A stretch of 64,000 bases of DNA from Petrolisthes cinctipes. Taxonomy: Eukaryota > Arthropoda > Malacostraca > Decapoda > Porcellanidae. The position numbers and the translations under genes were made by a program. The notes beneath the pieces were generated by a model. That model saw nothing but the letters and a program-made list of their open reading frames with translations, did no database searches and was not told the origin of the DNA. Positions 1 through 11,988 of the stretch are shown here, one piece after another (positions within the stretch are counted from its first letter, which is position 1; every line of letters begins with the position of its first letter). The stretch covers positions 2,520,001 through 2,584,000 of the forward strand of contig JAWQEG010000259.1 in the NCBI GenBank assembly GCA_033782935.1, written 5' to 3'.

Positions 1-1635
1 CGATTTTGAGCATGTTTTGAGCCTGTATTTTGAAAATACTCTTACACGGAGTAGGCCTGTACAGATCACATCTGGGACGCAAAGATATTGAATTTTCGAG
101 TGTTTCGAGCCTTATTTTGAGATATAAACGGGTACAAAAGATGCATGCACATATCGACTTTGGGCACCCATAATATCGATTTTTAGCATGTTTTGGACCT
201 ATATTTTGAAAATATTCTAGCACTGAGTAGGTATGTACAGATCGCTGGAGGGACCCAAAAATATCGAATTTTCGGGTGTTTTAAGCCTGAATTTGACATA
301 TAAACGGTACAGAAGATGCATGCACATATCGACTATGTTCACCCAAAATATCGATTTTGAGCACGTTTTGACCCTGTATTTTGAAAATACTCTAACACGG
401 AGGAAGCATGTACAGATTGCTTCTGGGACACAAAAATATCGAATTTTCGGGTGTTTTGAGCCTGAATTTGAGATATAAACTTGTACAGAAGATGCATGCA
501 CATTACGCCTTTGGGCACCCAAAATATAGATTTTTAGCATGTTTTGGGCCTATATTTTGAAAATATTCTAGCACTCTGTAGGCATGTACAGATCGCTTCT
601 GGGACCCAAAAATATCGAATTTTCGGTTATTTTGAGCCTAAATTTGAGATATAAACGGTACAGAAGATGCATGCACATATCGACTTTTTGCACCTAAAAT
701 ATCGATTTTGAGCATATTTTGGGTCTGTATCTTGAAAATACTCTAACACGGAGTAGGCATGAACAGATCGATTCTGGGACGCAATAATATCGAATTTTCG
801 GGTGTTTTTAGCCCGAATTTGATATATAAACATGTACAGAAGATGCATGCACATATCGACTTTGGGCACCCACAATATCGATTTTGAGCATGTTTTGGGT
901 CTGTATTTTGAAAATACTCTAACACGGAGTAGGCATGCACATATCGATTCTGGGACCCAAAAATATCGAATTTTCGGTTATTTTGAACCTGAATTTGAGA
1001 TATAAACGGTACTGATGATGCATGCACATATTGACTTTTTGCACCTAAAATATCGATTTTGAGCATGTTTTGGGTCTGTATCTTAAAAATACTCTAACAC
1101 GGAGTAGGCATGAACAGATCGATTCTGGGACGCAATAATATTGAAATTTTGGGTGTTTTGAGCCTGAATTTGAGATATAAACGGGTACTGAAGATGCATG
1201 CACATATTGACTTTTTGCACCTAAAATATCGATTTTGAGCATGTTTTGAACCTGTAATTTGAAAATACTCTAACACGGAGTAGGCATGTACAGATCGCTT
1301 CTGGGACGCAAAGATATTGAATTTTTGGGTGTTTTGAGCCTGAATTTGAAATATAAACGGGTACTGAAGATGCATGCACATATCGACTTTGGGCACCCAA
1401 AATATCGATTTTGAGCATGTTTTGGGCCTGTAATTTGAAAATACTCTAACACGGAGTAGGCATGTACAGATCGCTTCTGGGACCCAAAAATATCGCATTT
1501 TCGGGTGTTTTGAGTCTGAATTTGAGATATAAACGGGTACAGAAGATGCATGCACATATTAACTTTGGGCACCCAAAATATCGATTTTTAGCATGTTTTG
1601 GACCTATATTTTGAATAATTCTAGCACTGAGTAGG
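1..1635 (+). repeat. Left domain of full-length monomers only
   Basis: About nine monomers of 173-177 bp, without any 158- or 147-bp class. Diagnostic variants are GGGACGCAAAGATATTG or GGGACGCAATAATATTG boxes, CGACTTTTTGCACC, and a shortened TTTTGAATAATTC end near 1,611. The same variants reappear at 6,328-7,611, so this is the source, or a sister, of that segment. Confidence 0.85.
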
Positions 1636-2639
1636 CATGTACAGATCGCTTCTGGGACCCAAAAATATCGAATTTTCGGGTGTTTTTAGCCTGAATTTGG
1701 GATATAAACGGGTACAGAAGATGCATGCACATATCGACTTTGGGCACCTAAAATATCGATTTTTAGCATGTTTTGGGCCTATATTTTGAAAATATTCTAG
1801 CACTGAGTAGGAATGTACAGATCGCTTCTGGGACTTCAAAATATCGAATTTTCGGGTGTTTAGAGCCTGAATTTAAGATATAAACTGGTACAGAAAATGC
1901 ATTCACATATTGACTTTGGGCACCTAAAATATCGATTTTCAGCATGTTTTGGGCCTGTATTTTGAAAATACTATAACACGGAGTAGGCATCTACAGTTTG
2001 CTTCTAGGACCCAAAAATACCGAATTTTCGGGAGTTTTGAGCCTGAATTTGAGATATAAACGGGTACAGAAGATTCATGCACATATCGACTTTGGACACT
2101 TAAAATATCGATTTTCAGCATGTTTTGAGCCTATATTTTAAAAATATTCTAGCACTGAGTAGGCATGTACAGATCGCTTCTGTGACCCAAAAATATCGAA
2201 TTTTCGGGGGTTTTGAGGTTAAATTTGGGATATAAACGGGTGAAGAAGATGCATACACATATTGACTTTGGGCACCTAAAATATCGATTTTCAGCATGTT
2301 TTGGGCCTGTATCTGAGTAGGCATGTACAGATCGCTTCTGGGAACTCAAAATATTGAATTTTTGGGTGTTTGGAGCCTGAATTTGAGATATAAACGGGTA
2401 CAGAAGATGCATGCACATATCGACTTTTGGGCACCGAAATTTTCGATTTTCTGTATGTTTTGGGCCTGTATTTTGAAAATACTCTAACATGGAGTAGGCA
2501 TGTACAGATCGCTTCTGGTACCCCAAAATATCGAATTTTCAAGTCATTTGGGAATGAATTTGTGATATCGACTTTGTGCACCTAAAATATCGATTTTTTG
2601 TATGTTTTGGGCCTATATTTTGAAAATATTCTAGCACTG

Positions 2640-3610
2640 AGTAGGCATGTACAGATCGCTTCTGGGACCCCAAAATATCGAATTTTCGGGTGTTTAGAGC
2701 CTGAATTTGAGATATAAACTGGTACAGAAAATGCATGCACATATTGACTTTGGGCACCTAAAATATGGATTTTCAGCATATTTTGGGCCTATATTTTGAA
2801 AATACTATAACACGGAGTAGGCATGTACAGATCGCTTCTGGGACCCAAAAATATCGAATTTTCGGGTGTTTTGAGCCTGAATTTGAGATAAAAACAGGTA
2901 CTGAAGATGCATGCCCATATCGACTTTTGGGCACCTAAAATATCGATTTTGACCATGTTTTTGGTCTGTATCTTGAAAACATTCTAACTAGGAGTAGGCA
3001 TGTACAGATCGCTTCTAGGACCCAAAAATACCAAATTTTCGGGTGTTTTGCGCCTGAATTTGAGATATAAACGGGTACAGAAGATGCATGCACATATCGA
3101 CTTTGGACACTTAAAATATCGATTTTTAGCATGTTTTGAGCCTATATTTTGAAAACATTCTAGCACTGAGTAGGCATGTACAGATCGCTTCTGGGACCCA
3201 AAAATATCGAGTTTTCGGGGATTTTGAGGTTGATTTTGAGATATAAACGAGTGCAGAAGATGCATACACTTATTGACTTTGGGAACCTAAAATATCGATT
3301 TTCAGCATGTTTTGGGCCTGTATCTGAGTAGGTATGTACAGATCGCTTCTGGGACCCCAAAATATCAAGTTTTCGGGTGTTTGGAGCCTGAATTTGAGAT
3401 ATAAACGGGTACAGAAGATGCATACACATATCGACTTTTGGGCACCTAAAATATCGATTTTGAGCATGTTTTGGGTCTGTATCTTGAAAACATTCAAAAT
3501 AGGAGTAGGCATGTACAGATCGCTTTTAGGACCCATAAATACCGAATTTTCGGGTGTTTTGAGCCTGAATTTGAGATATAAACGGGTACAGAAGATGCAT
3601 GCACATATCG
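2640..3610 (+). repeat. ~0.97-kb segment also found at 19,945-20,909
   Basis: This stretch matches 19,945-20,909 at a constant offset of 17,299. Shared rare variants include TTTCAGCATATTTTGGGC (2,776 and 20,075), GACCATGTTTTTGGTCTG and a monomer with CCAAATTTTCGGGTGTTTTGC. A third, more diverged relative lies near 8,230-8,900 (offset 5,594). Confidence 0.8.
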
Positions 3611-4814
3611 ACTTTTGGGCACCTAAAATATCGATTTTCTGTATGTTTTGGGCCTGTATTTTGAAAATACTCTAACACGGAGTAGGCATGTACAGATCGC
3701 TTCTGGGACCCAAAAATATCGAATTTTCGGGTGTTTTGGGCCTGAATTTGAGATATCGACTTTGGGCACATAAAATATCGATTTTTAGCATGTTTTGGGC
3801 CTATATTTTGAAAATATTCTAGCACTGAGTAGGCATGTACAGATCGCTTCTGGGACCCCAAAATATCGAATTTTCGGGTGTTTAGAGCCTGAATTTGAGA
3901 TATAAACTGGTACAGAAAATGCATGCACATATTGACTTTGGGCACCTAAAATATCGATTTTCAGCATGTTTTGGGCCTGTATTTTGAAAATACTATAACA
4001 CGGAGTAGGCATCTACAGATCGCTTCTAGGACCCAAAAATACCGAATTTTCGGGTGTTTTGAGCCTGAATTTGAGATATAAACGGGTACAGAAGATGCAT
4101 GCACATATCGACTTTGGACACTTAAAATATCGATTTTTAGCATGTTTTGGGCCTGTATCTGAGTAGGCAAGTACAGATCGCTTCTGGGACCCCAAAATAT
4201 CGAATTTTCGGGTGTTTGGAGCCTGAATTTGAGATATAAACGGGTACAGAAGATGCATGCACATATCGACTTTTGGGCACCTAAATGATCGATTTTCAGT
4301 ATGTTTTGGGTCTGTATCTTGAAAACATTCTAACTAGGAGTAGGCATGTACAGATCGCTTCTAGGACCCAAAAATACCGAATTTTCGGGTGTTTTGAGCC
4401 TGAATTTGAGATATAAACGGGTACAGAAGATGCATGCACATATCGACTTTTAGGCACCTAAAATATCGATTTTCTGTATTTTTTTGGCCTGTATCTTGAA
4501 AATACTCTAACACAGAGTAGGCATGTACAGATCGCTTCTGGGACCCCAAAATATCGAGTTTTCGGGTGTTTTGGGCTTGAATTTGAGATATCGACTTTGG
4601 GCAGCTTTAATTATCGATTTTTAGCATGTTTTGGGCCTATATTTTGAAAATATTCTAGCACTGAGTAGGCATGTACAGATCGCTTCTGGGACCTCAAATT
4701 ATCGAATTTTCGGGTGTTTTGAGCCTGAATTTGAGATATAAACTGGTACAGAAAATGCATGCACATATTGACTTTGGGCACCTAAAATATCGATTTTCAG
4801 CATGTTTTGGGCCT

Positions 4815-4829
4815 GTATTTTGAAAATAC
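4815..4829. other. 15-bp dyad symmetry (GTATTTT-G-AAAATAC)
   Basis: Seven-base arms, GTATTTT and AAAATAC, are exact reverse complements around one central G. Many monomers in all domains carry it. An alternative version with A/T outer pairs (ATATTTT-G-AAAATAT) occurs in other monomers, for example at 201-215, so both ends of the dyad have changed together. Monomers ending GTATCTTGAAAACATT or TATATTTTGAAAACATT have a broken version. Confidence 0.7.
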
Positions 4830-4845
4830 TCTAACACGGAGTAGG

Positions 4846-5021
4846 CATGTACAGATCGCTTCTAGGACCCAAAAATATCGAATTTTCTTGTGTTTTGAGC
4901 CTGAATTTGAGATATAAACGGGTACAGAAGATGCATGCACATATCGACTTTGGACACTTAAAATATCGATTTTTAGCATGTTTCGAGCCTATATTTTGAA
5001 AACATTCTAGCACTGAGTAGG
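4846..5021 (+). repeat. Representative full-length 176-bp monomer
   Basis: This monomer runs from one CATGTACAG motif to the next, exactly 176 bp, and carries neither common internal deletion. In order it contains the CATGTACAGATCGCTTCT start block, a GGACCC(A) box, AAAATATCGAATTTTC, a TGTTTTGAGCCTG block, GATATAAACGGGTACAG, the alternating ATGCATGCACATAT tract, TATCGACTTT, a second AAAATATCGATTTT box and a TTTCGAGCCTATATTTT block (usually TTTTGGGCCT or TTTTGAGCCT elsewhere) leading into the AACATTCTAGCAC end. Other full-length copies differ mostly by point changes, and many are 177 bp through one extra T in the CGACTTTTGGG stretch. Confidence 0.95.
4864..4951 (+). repeat. Half A of the monomer (88 bp, ancestral sub-repeat)
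   Basis: This is the first of two 88-bp halves, from the GGACCC box to CGACTTT. Aligned without gaps to half B, the consensus halves agree at 60 of 88 positions by hand count. The strongest stretches are AATATCGA-T, TGTTTTG-GCCTG and CATG-ACA-ATCG. Agreement is weakest around positions 41-60, which is also where both recurrent deletions begin. The 29-bp deletion of the 147-bp class removes positions ~51-79 of this half. Confidence 0.85.
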
Positions 5022-5039
5022 CATGTACAGATCGCTTCT
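4952..5039 (+). repeat. Half B of the monomer (88 bp, ancestral sub-repeat)
   Basis: This is the second 88-bp half, from GG(G/A)CAC(C/T) to ATCGCTTCT. It parallels half A block for block: an AAAATATCGATTTT box, a GTTTTG-GCCT block, then a CATGTACAGATCG end matching CATGCACATATCG in half A. It carries the near-perfect dyad around GTATTTTGAAAATAC or its A/T version. The 18-bp deletion of the 158-bp class removes most of that dyad. Confidence 0.85.
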
Positions 5040-6327
5040 GGGACCCAAAAATATCGAATTTTCGGGTGTTTTGAGGTTGAATTTGTGATATAAACGGGTG
5101 AAGAAGATGCATACACATATTGACTTTGGGCACCTAAAATATCGATTTTCAGCATGTTTTGGGCCTGTATCTGAGTAGGCATGTACAGATAGCTTCTGGG
5201 ACCCCAAAATATCGAATTTTCGGGTGTTTGGAGCCTGAATTTGAGATATAAACGGGTACAGAAGATGCATGCACATATCGACTTTTGGGCACCTAAAATA
5301 TCGATTTTCTGTATGTTTTGGGCCTGTATTTTGAAAATACTCTAAAACGGAGTAGGCATGTACAGATCGCTTGTGGGACCAAAAAATATCGAATTTTCGG
5401 GTGTTTTGGGCCTGAATTTGAGATATCGACTTTGGGCACATAAAATATCGATTTTTAGCATGTTTTGGGCCTATATTTTGAAAATATTCTAGCACTGAGT
5501 AGGCATGTACAGATCGCTTCTGAGACCCCAAAATATCGAATTTTCGGGTGTTTAGAGCCTGATTTTGAGATATAAACTGGGACAGAAAATTCATTCACAT
5601 ATTGACTTTGGGCACCTAAAATATCGATTTTCAGCATGTTTTGGGCCTGTATTTTGAAAATACTATAACACGGAGTAGGCATCTACAGATCGCTTCTAGG
5701 ACCCAAAAATACCGAATTTTCGGGTGTTTTGAGCCTGAATTCGAGATATAAACGGGTACAGAAGATGCATGCACATATCGACTTTGGACACTTAAAATAT
5801 CGATTTTTAGCATGTTTTGAGCCTATATTTTGAAAACATTCTAGCACTGAGTAGGCATGTACAGATCGCTTCTAGGATCCAAAAATACCGAATTTTCGGG
5901 TGTTTTGAGCCTGAATTTGAGATATAAACGGGTACAGAAGATGCATGCACATTTAACTTTGGACACTTAAAATATCGATTTTTAGCATGTTTTGAGCCTA
6001 TATTTTGAAAACATTCTAGCACTGAGTAGGCATCTACAGATCGCTTCTAGGACCCAAAAATACCGAATTTTCGGGTGTTTTGAGTCTGAATTTGAGATAT
6101 AAACGGGTACAGAAGATGCATGCACATATCGACTTTGGACACTTAAAATATCGATTTTTAGCATGTTTTGAGCCTATATTTTGAAAACATTCTAGCACTG
6201 AGTAGGCATGTACAGATCGCTTCTAGGACAGAAAAATATCGAATTTTTAGGTGTTTTGAGCCTGAATTTGAGATATAAACGTGTACTGAAGATGCATGCT
6301 CATATCGGCTTTTTGCTCCCAATATAT

Positions 6328-7611
6328 CGATTTTGAGCATGTTTTGAGCCTGTATTTTGAAAATACTCTTACACGGAGTAGGCCTGTACAGATCGCATCT
6401 AGGACGCAAAGATATTGAATTTTCGAGTGTTTAGAGCCTTATTTTGAGATATAAACGGGTACTGAAGATGCATGCACATATCGACTTTTTGCACCTAAAA
6501 TATCGATTTTGAGCATGTTTTGGGTCTGTATCTTGAAAACATTCCACCAAGGAGTAGACATGTACAGTTCCCTTCTGGGACCCAAAAATATCGAATTTCG
6601 GGTGTTTTTAGCCTGAATTTGATATATAAACATGTACAGAAGATGCATGCACATATCGACTTTGGGCACCCACAATATCGATTTTGAGCATGTTTTGGGC
6701 TTGTAATTTGAAAATACTCTAACACGGAGTAGGCATGTACTGATCGCTTCTTGGACCCAAAAATATCAAATTTTCGGGTGTTTTGAGCCTGAATTTGAGA
6801 TATAAACGGTACTGAAGATGCATGCACATATTGACTTTTTGCACCTAAAATATCGATTTTGAGCATGTTTTGGGTCTGTATCTTAAAAACACTCTAACAC
6901 GGAGTAGGCATGAACAGATCGATTCTGGGACGCAATAATATTGAAATTTTGGGTGTTTTGAGCCTGAATTTGAGATATAAACGGGTACTGAAGATGCATG
7001 CACATATCGACTTTTTGCACCTAAAATATCGATTTTGAGCATGTTTTGAACCTGTAATTTGAAAATACTCTAACACGGAGTAGGCATGTACAGATCGCTT
7101 CTGGGACGCAAAGATATTGAATTTTTGGGTGTTTTGAGCCTGAATTTGAAATATAAACGGGTACTGAAGATGCATGCACATATCGACTTTAGGCACCCAA
7201 AATATTGATTTTTAGCATGTTTTGGGCCTATATTTTGAAAATATTCCAGCACTGAGTAGGCATGTACAGATCGCTTCTGGGACCCAAAAATATCGAATTT
7301 TCGGGTGTTTTGAGCCTGAATTTGAGATATGAACGGTACAGAAGATGCATACACATATTGACTTTGGGCACCCAAAATATCGATTTTAAGCATGTTTTGG
7401 GCCTGTAATTTGAAAATACTATAACAAGGAGTAGGCATGTACAGATCGCTTCTGGGACCCAAAAATATCGAATTTTCGGGTGTTTTGAGTCTGAATTTGA
7501 GATATAAACGGGTACAGAAGATGCATGCACATATCGACTTTGGGCACCCAAAATATCGATTTTTAGCATGTTTTGGACCTTTATTTTGAATAATTCTAGC
7601 ACTGAGTAGGC
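6328..7611 (+). repeat. Segmental copy of 1-1,635 inside the array
   Basis: The opening AGGCCTGTACAG variant at ~54 returns at ~6,381 (offset 6,327). From ~650 onward the match continues at offset 5,800, so this copy lacks 527 bp, about three monomers. Near 7,376 it gains one monomer, giving offset 5,975 at the shared TTTTGAATAATTC end (1,611 and 7,586). Rare variants such as CATGAACAGATCGATTC (near 1,110 and 6,910) support common origin rather than chance. Confidence 0.8.
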
Positions 7612-9197
7612 ATGTACAGATCGCTTCTGGGACCCAAAAATATCGAATTTTCGGGTGTTTTGAGGTTGAATTTCAGATATAAACGAATGCAGAAGATGCA
7701 TACACATATTGACTTTGGGCACCTAAAATATCAATTTTCAGCATGTTTTGGGCCTGTATCTGAGTAGGCATGTACAGATCGCTTCTGGAACCCCAAAATA
7801 TTGAATTTTCGGGTGTTTTGGGCCTGAATTTGAGATATCGACTTTGGGAACCTAAAATATCGATTTTTAGCATGTTTTGAGCCTATATTTTAAAAATATT
7901 CTAGCACTGAGTAGGCATGTACAGATCGCTTCTGGGACATAAAAATATCGAATTTTCGGGTGTTTTGAGGTTAAATTTGGGATATAAACGGATGCAGAAG
8001 ATGCATGCACATATCGACTTTTGGGCACCTAAATTTTCGATTTTCGGTATGTTTTGGGCCTGTATTTTGAAAATACTCTAACACGGAGTAAGCATGTACA
8101 GATCGCTTCTGGGACCCAAAAATATCGAATTTTCGGGTCATTTGGGCCTGAATTTGAGATATCGACTTTGGGCACCTAAAATATCGATTTTTTGTATGTT
8201 TTGGGCCTATATTTTGAAAATATTCTAGCACTGAGTAGGCATGTACAGATCGCTTCTGGGACCCCAAAATATAGAATTTTCGGGAGTTTTGAGAATGAAT
8301 TTGAGATATAAACTGGTACAGAAAATGCATGCACATAATGACTTTGGGCACCTAAAATATCGATTTTCAGCATGTTTTGGGCCTATATTTTGAAAATACT
8401 ATAACACGGAGTAGGCATGTACAGATCGCTTCTGGGACCCAAAAATATCGAATTTTCGGGTGTTTTGAGCCTAAATTTGAGATATAAACAGGTACTGAAG
8501 ATGCATGCACATATCGACTTTTGGGCACCTAAAATATCGATTTTGAGCATGTTTTTGGTCTGTATCTTGAAAACATTCTAAATAGGGGTAGGCATGTACA
8601 GATCGCTTTTATGACCCATAAATACCGAATTTTCGGGTGTTTTGAGCCTGAATATGAGATATAAACGAGTACAGAAGATGCATGCACATATCGACTTTGG
8701 ACACTTAAAATATCGATTTTTAGCATGTTTTGAGCCTATATTTTGAAAACATTCTAGCACTGAGTAGGCATGTACAGATCGCTTCTGGGACCCAAAAATA
8801 TCGAATTTTCGGGTGTTTTGAGGTTGAATTTGGGATAAAAACGGGTGAAGAAAATGCATACACATATTGACTTTGGGCACCTAAAATATCGATTTTCAGC
8901 ATGTTTTGGGCCTGTATCATAGTAGGCATGTACAGATCGCTTCTGGGACCCCAAAATATCGAAATTTTGGGTGTTTGGAGCCTGAATTTGAGATATAAAC
9001 GGGTACAGAAGATGCATGCACATATCGACTTTTGGGCACCGAAATTTTCGATTTTTGGTATGTTTTGGGCCTATATTTTGAAAATATTCTAGCACTGAGT
9101 AGGCATGTACAGATCGCTTCTGGGACCCCAAAATATAGAATTTTCGGGTGTTTTGAGCCTGAATTTGAGATATAAACTGGTACAGAAAATGCATGCA

Positions 9198-10113
9198 CAT
9201 ATCGACTTTGGACACTTAAAATATCGATTTTTAGCATGTTTTGAGCCTATATTTTGAAAACATTCTAGCACTGAGTAGGCATCAACAGATCGCTTCTGGG
9301 ACCCAAAAATATCGAATTTTCGGGTGTTTGGAGCTTGAATTTGGGATATAAACGGGTGAAGAAGATGCATACACATATTGACTTTGGGCACCTAAAATAT
9401 CGATTTTCAGCATGTTTTGGGCCTGTATCTGAGTAGGCATGTACAGATCGCTTCTGGGACCCCAAAATATCGAATTTTCGGGTGTTTGGAGCTTGAATTT
9501 AAGATATAAACGGGTACAGAAGATGCATGCACATATCGACTTTTGGGCACCTAAAATATCGATTTTCTGTATGTTTTGGGCCTGTATTTTGAAAATACTC
9601 TAACACGGAGTAGGCATGTACAGATCGCTTCTGGGACCCAAAAATATCGAATTTTCGGGTGTTTTGGGCCTGAATTTGAGATATCGACTTTGGGCATATA
9701 AAATATCGATTTTTAGCATGTTTTGGGCCTATATTTTGAAAATATTCTAGCACTGAGTAGGAATGTACAGATCGCTTCTGGGACTTCAAAATATCGAATT
9801 TTCGGGTGTTTAGAGCCTGAATTTGATATATATACTGGTACAGAAAATGCATTCACATATTGACTTTGGGCACCTAAAATATCGATTTTCAGCATGTTTT
9901 GGGCCTGTATTTTGAAAATACTATAACACGGAGTAGGCATCTACAGTTTGCTTCTAGGACCCAAAAATACCGAATTTTTGGGTGTTTTGAGCCTGAATTT
10001 GAGATATAAACGGGTACAGAAGATGCATGCACATATCGACTTTGGACACTTAAAATATCGATTTTTAGCATGTTTTGAGCCTATATTTTGAAAACATTCC
10101 AGCACTGAGTAGG
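9198..10113 (+). repeat. HOR A unit 0, truncated at left (half M2 to M7)
   Basis: Monomer starts at 9,280 (M3), 9,438 (M4), 9,615 (M5), 9,762 (M6) and 9,938 (M7) sit exactly 1,187 bp before those of unit 1. M1 and the first half of M2 are replaced by a different monomer with ACTGGTACAGAAAATGC, so the block begins by recombination inside a monomer at about 9,198. Confidence 0.9.
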
Positions 10114-11300
10114 CATGTACAGATTGCTTCTGGGACCCCAAAATATCGAGTTTTCGGGTGTTTGGAGCCTGAATTTGAGATATAAACGGGTACAGAAGAT
10201 GCATACACATATCGACTTTTGGGCACCTAAAATATCGATTTTGAGCATGTTTTGGGTCTGTATCTTGAAAACATTCAAAATAGGAGTAGGCATGTACAGA
10301 TCGCTTTTAGGACCCATAAATACCGAATTTTCGGGTGTTTTGAGCCTGAATTTGAGAAACAAACGAGTACAGAAGATGCATGAACATATCGACTTTGGAC
10401 ACTTAAAATATCGATTTTTAGCATGTTTTGAGCCTATATTTTGAAAACATTCTAGCACTGAGTAGGCATCAACAGATCGCTTCTGGGACCCAAAAATATC
10501 GAATTTTCGGGTGTTTGGAGCTTGAATTTGGGATATAAACGGGTGAAGAAGATGCATACACATATTGACTTTGGGCACCTAAAATATCGATTTTCAGCAT
10601 GTTTTGGGCCTGTATCTGAGTAGGCATGTACAGATCGCTTCTGGGACCCCAAAATATCGAATTTTCGGGTGTTTGGAGCTTGAATTTAAGATATAAACGG
10701 GTACAGAAGATGCATGCACATATCGACTTTTGGGCACCTAAAATATCGATTTTCTGTATGTTTTGGGCCTGTATTTTGAAAATACTCTAACACGGAGTAG
10801 GCATGTACAGATCGCTTCTGGGACCCAAAAATATCGAATTTTCGGGTGTTTTGGGCCTGAATTTGAGATATCGACTTTGGGCACATAAAATATCGATTTT
10901 TAGCATGTTTTGGGCCTATATTTTGAAAATATTCTAGCACTGAGTAGGAATGTACAGATCGCTTCTGGGACTTCAAAATATCGAATTTTCGGGTGTTTAG
11001 AGCCTGAATTTGAGATATAAACTGGTACAGAAAATGCATTCACATATTGACTTTGGGCACCTAAAATATCGATTTTCAGCATGTTTTGGGCCTGTATTTT
11101 GAAAATACTATAACACGGAGTAGGCATCTACAGTTTGCTTCTAGGACCCAAAAATACCGAATTTTTGGGTGTTTTGAGCCTGAATTTGAGATATAAACGG
11201 GTACAGAAGATGCATGCACATATCGACTTTGGACACTTAAAATATCGATTTTTAGCATGTTTTGAGCCTATATTTTGAAAACATTCTAGCACTGAGTAGG
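10114..11300 (+). repeat. HOR A unit 1 (1,187 bp)
   Basis: A complete M1-M7 unit of the main type. Private changes in M2 include GAGAAACAAACGAGTAC near 10,355 and ATGCATGAACAT near 10,377. Confidence 0.95.
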
Positions 11301-11477
11301 CATGTACAGATTGCTTCTGGGACACCAAAATATCGAGTTTTCGGGTGTTTGGAGCCTGAATTTGAGATATAAACGGGTACAGAAGATGCATACACATATC
11401 GACTTTTGGGCACCTAAAATATCGATTTTGAGCATGTTTTGGGTCTGTATCTTGAAAACATTCAAAATAGGAGTAGG
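11301..11477 (+). repeat. HOR A monomer M1 (177 bp)
   Basis: Defined by GATTGCTTCT in the start block, ATATCGAGTTTTCGGG, GTTTGGAGCCTG, ATGCATACACATATCGAC and the end GAAAACATTCAAAATAGG. Full length, both halves intact; the half-B dyad is broken (GTATCTTGAAAACAT). Confidence 0.9.
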
Positions 11478-11653
11478 CATGTACAGATCGCTTTTAGGAC
11501 CCATAAATACCGAATTTTCGGGTGTTTTGAGCCTGAATTTGAGATATAAACGAGTACAGAAGATGCATGCACATATCGACTTTGGACACTTAAAATATCG
11601 ATTTTTAGCATGTTTTGAGCCTATATTTTGAAAACATTCTAGCACTGAGTAGG
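11478..11653 (+). repeat. HOR A monomer M2 (176 bp)
   Basis: Defined by GCTTTTAGGACCCATAAA, AATACCGAATTTTC, AAACGAGTACAG, and the half-B box TTTGGACACTTAAAATATC. Full length. The start is CATGTAC in main-type units and TCATGTAC after GAGTAT in the three-unit subfamily. Confidence 0.9.
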
Positions 11654-11811
11654 CATCAACAGATCGCTTCTGGGACCCAAAAATATCGAATTTTCGGGTG
11701 TTTGGAGCTTGAATTTGGGATATAAACGGGTGAAGAAGATGCATACACATATTGACTTTGGGCACCTAAAATATCGATTTTCAGCATGTTTTGGGCCTGT
11801 ATCTGAGTAGG
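11654..11811 (+). repeat. HOR A monomer M3 (158 bp, half-B deletion)
   Basis: Starts CATCAACAG, with GTTTGGAGCTTGAATTTGGG and AACGGGTGAAGAAGATGC. It ends GGCCTGTATCTGAGTAGG, an 18-bp deletion relative to the full form, bounded by a CT on both sides. The deletion removes most of the half-B dyad. Confidence 0.92.
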
Positions 11812-11988
11812 CATGTACAGATCGCTTCTGGGACCCCAAAATATCGAATTTTCGGGTGTTTGGAGCTTGAATTTAAGATATAAACGGGTACAGAAGATGC
11901 ATGCACATATCGACTTTTGGGCACCTAAAATATCGATTTTCTGTATGTTTTGGGCCTGTATTTTGAAAATACTCTAACACGGAGTAGG
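11812..11988 (+). repeat. HOR A monomer M4 (177 bp)
   Basis: Has GGGACCCCAAAATATCG, GTTTGGAGCTTGAATTTAAG and a GATTTTCTGTATGTTTTG half-B block. It ends in the intact dyad GTATTTTGAAAATAC and CTCTAACACGG. Confidence 0.9.

Larger units (their letters stand above)
1636..9197 (+). repeat. Mosaic domain of full, 158- and 147-bp monomers
   Basis: Full-length monomers are mixed with 158-bp forms (CCTGTATCTGAGTAGG, first near 2,309) and 147-bp forms (GAGATATCGACTTTGGGC, for example near 3,750 and 5,425). No single higher-order period holds across it, but neighbouring groups resemble parts of HOR A, with GGACACTT, GTGAAGAAG and CATCTACAG variants already present. It looks like older, partly scrambled material related to the homogeneous block to its right. 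Confidence 0.8.

Noticed and set aside
9089..9391. Recurring ~100-160-codon minus-strand frames in HOR A as a tandem gene family
   Set aside because: They repeat every 1,187 bp only because the DNA does. 176- and 158-bp monomers shift frame, so one frame runs through different phases of the same repeat; plus-strand frames of ~109 codons overlap them equally well conserved.
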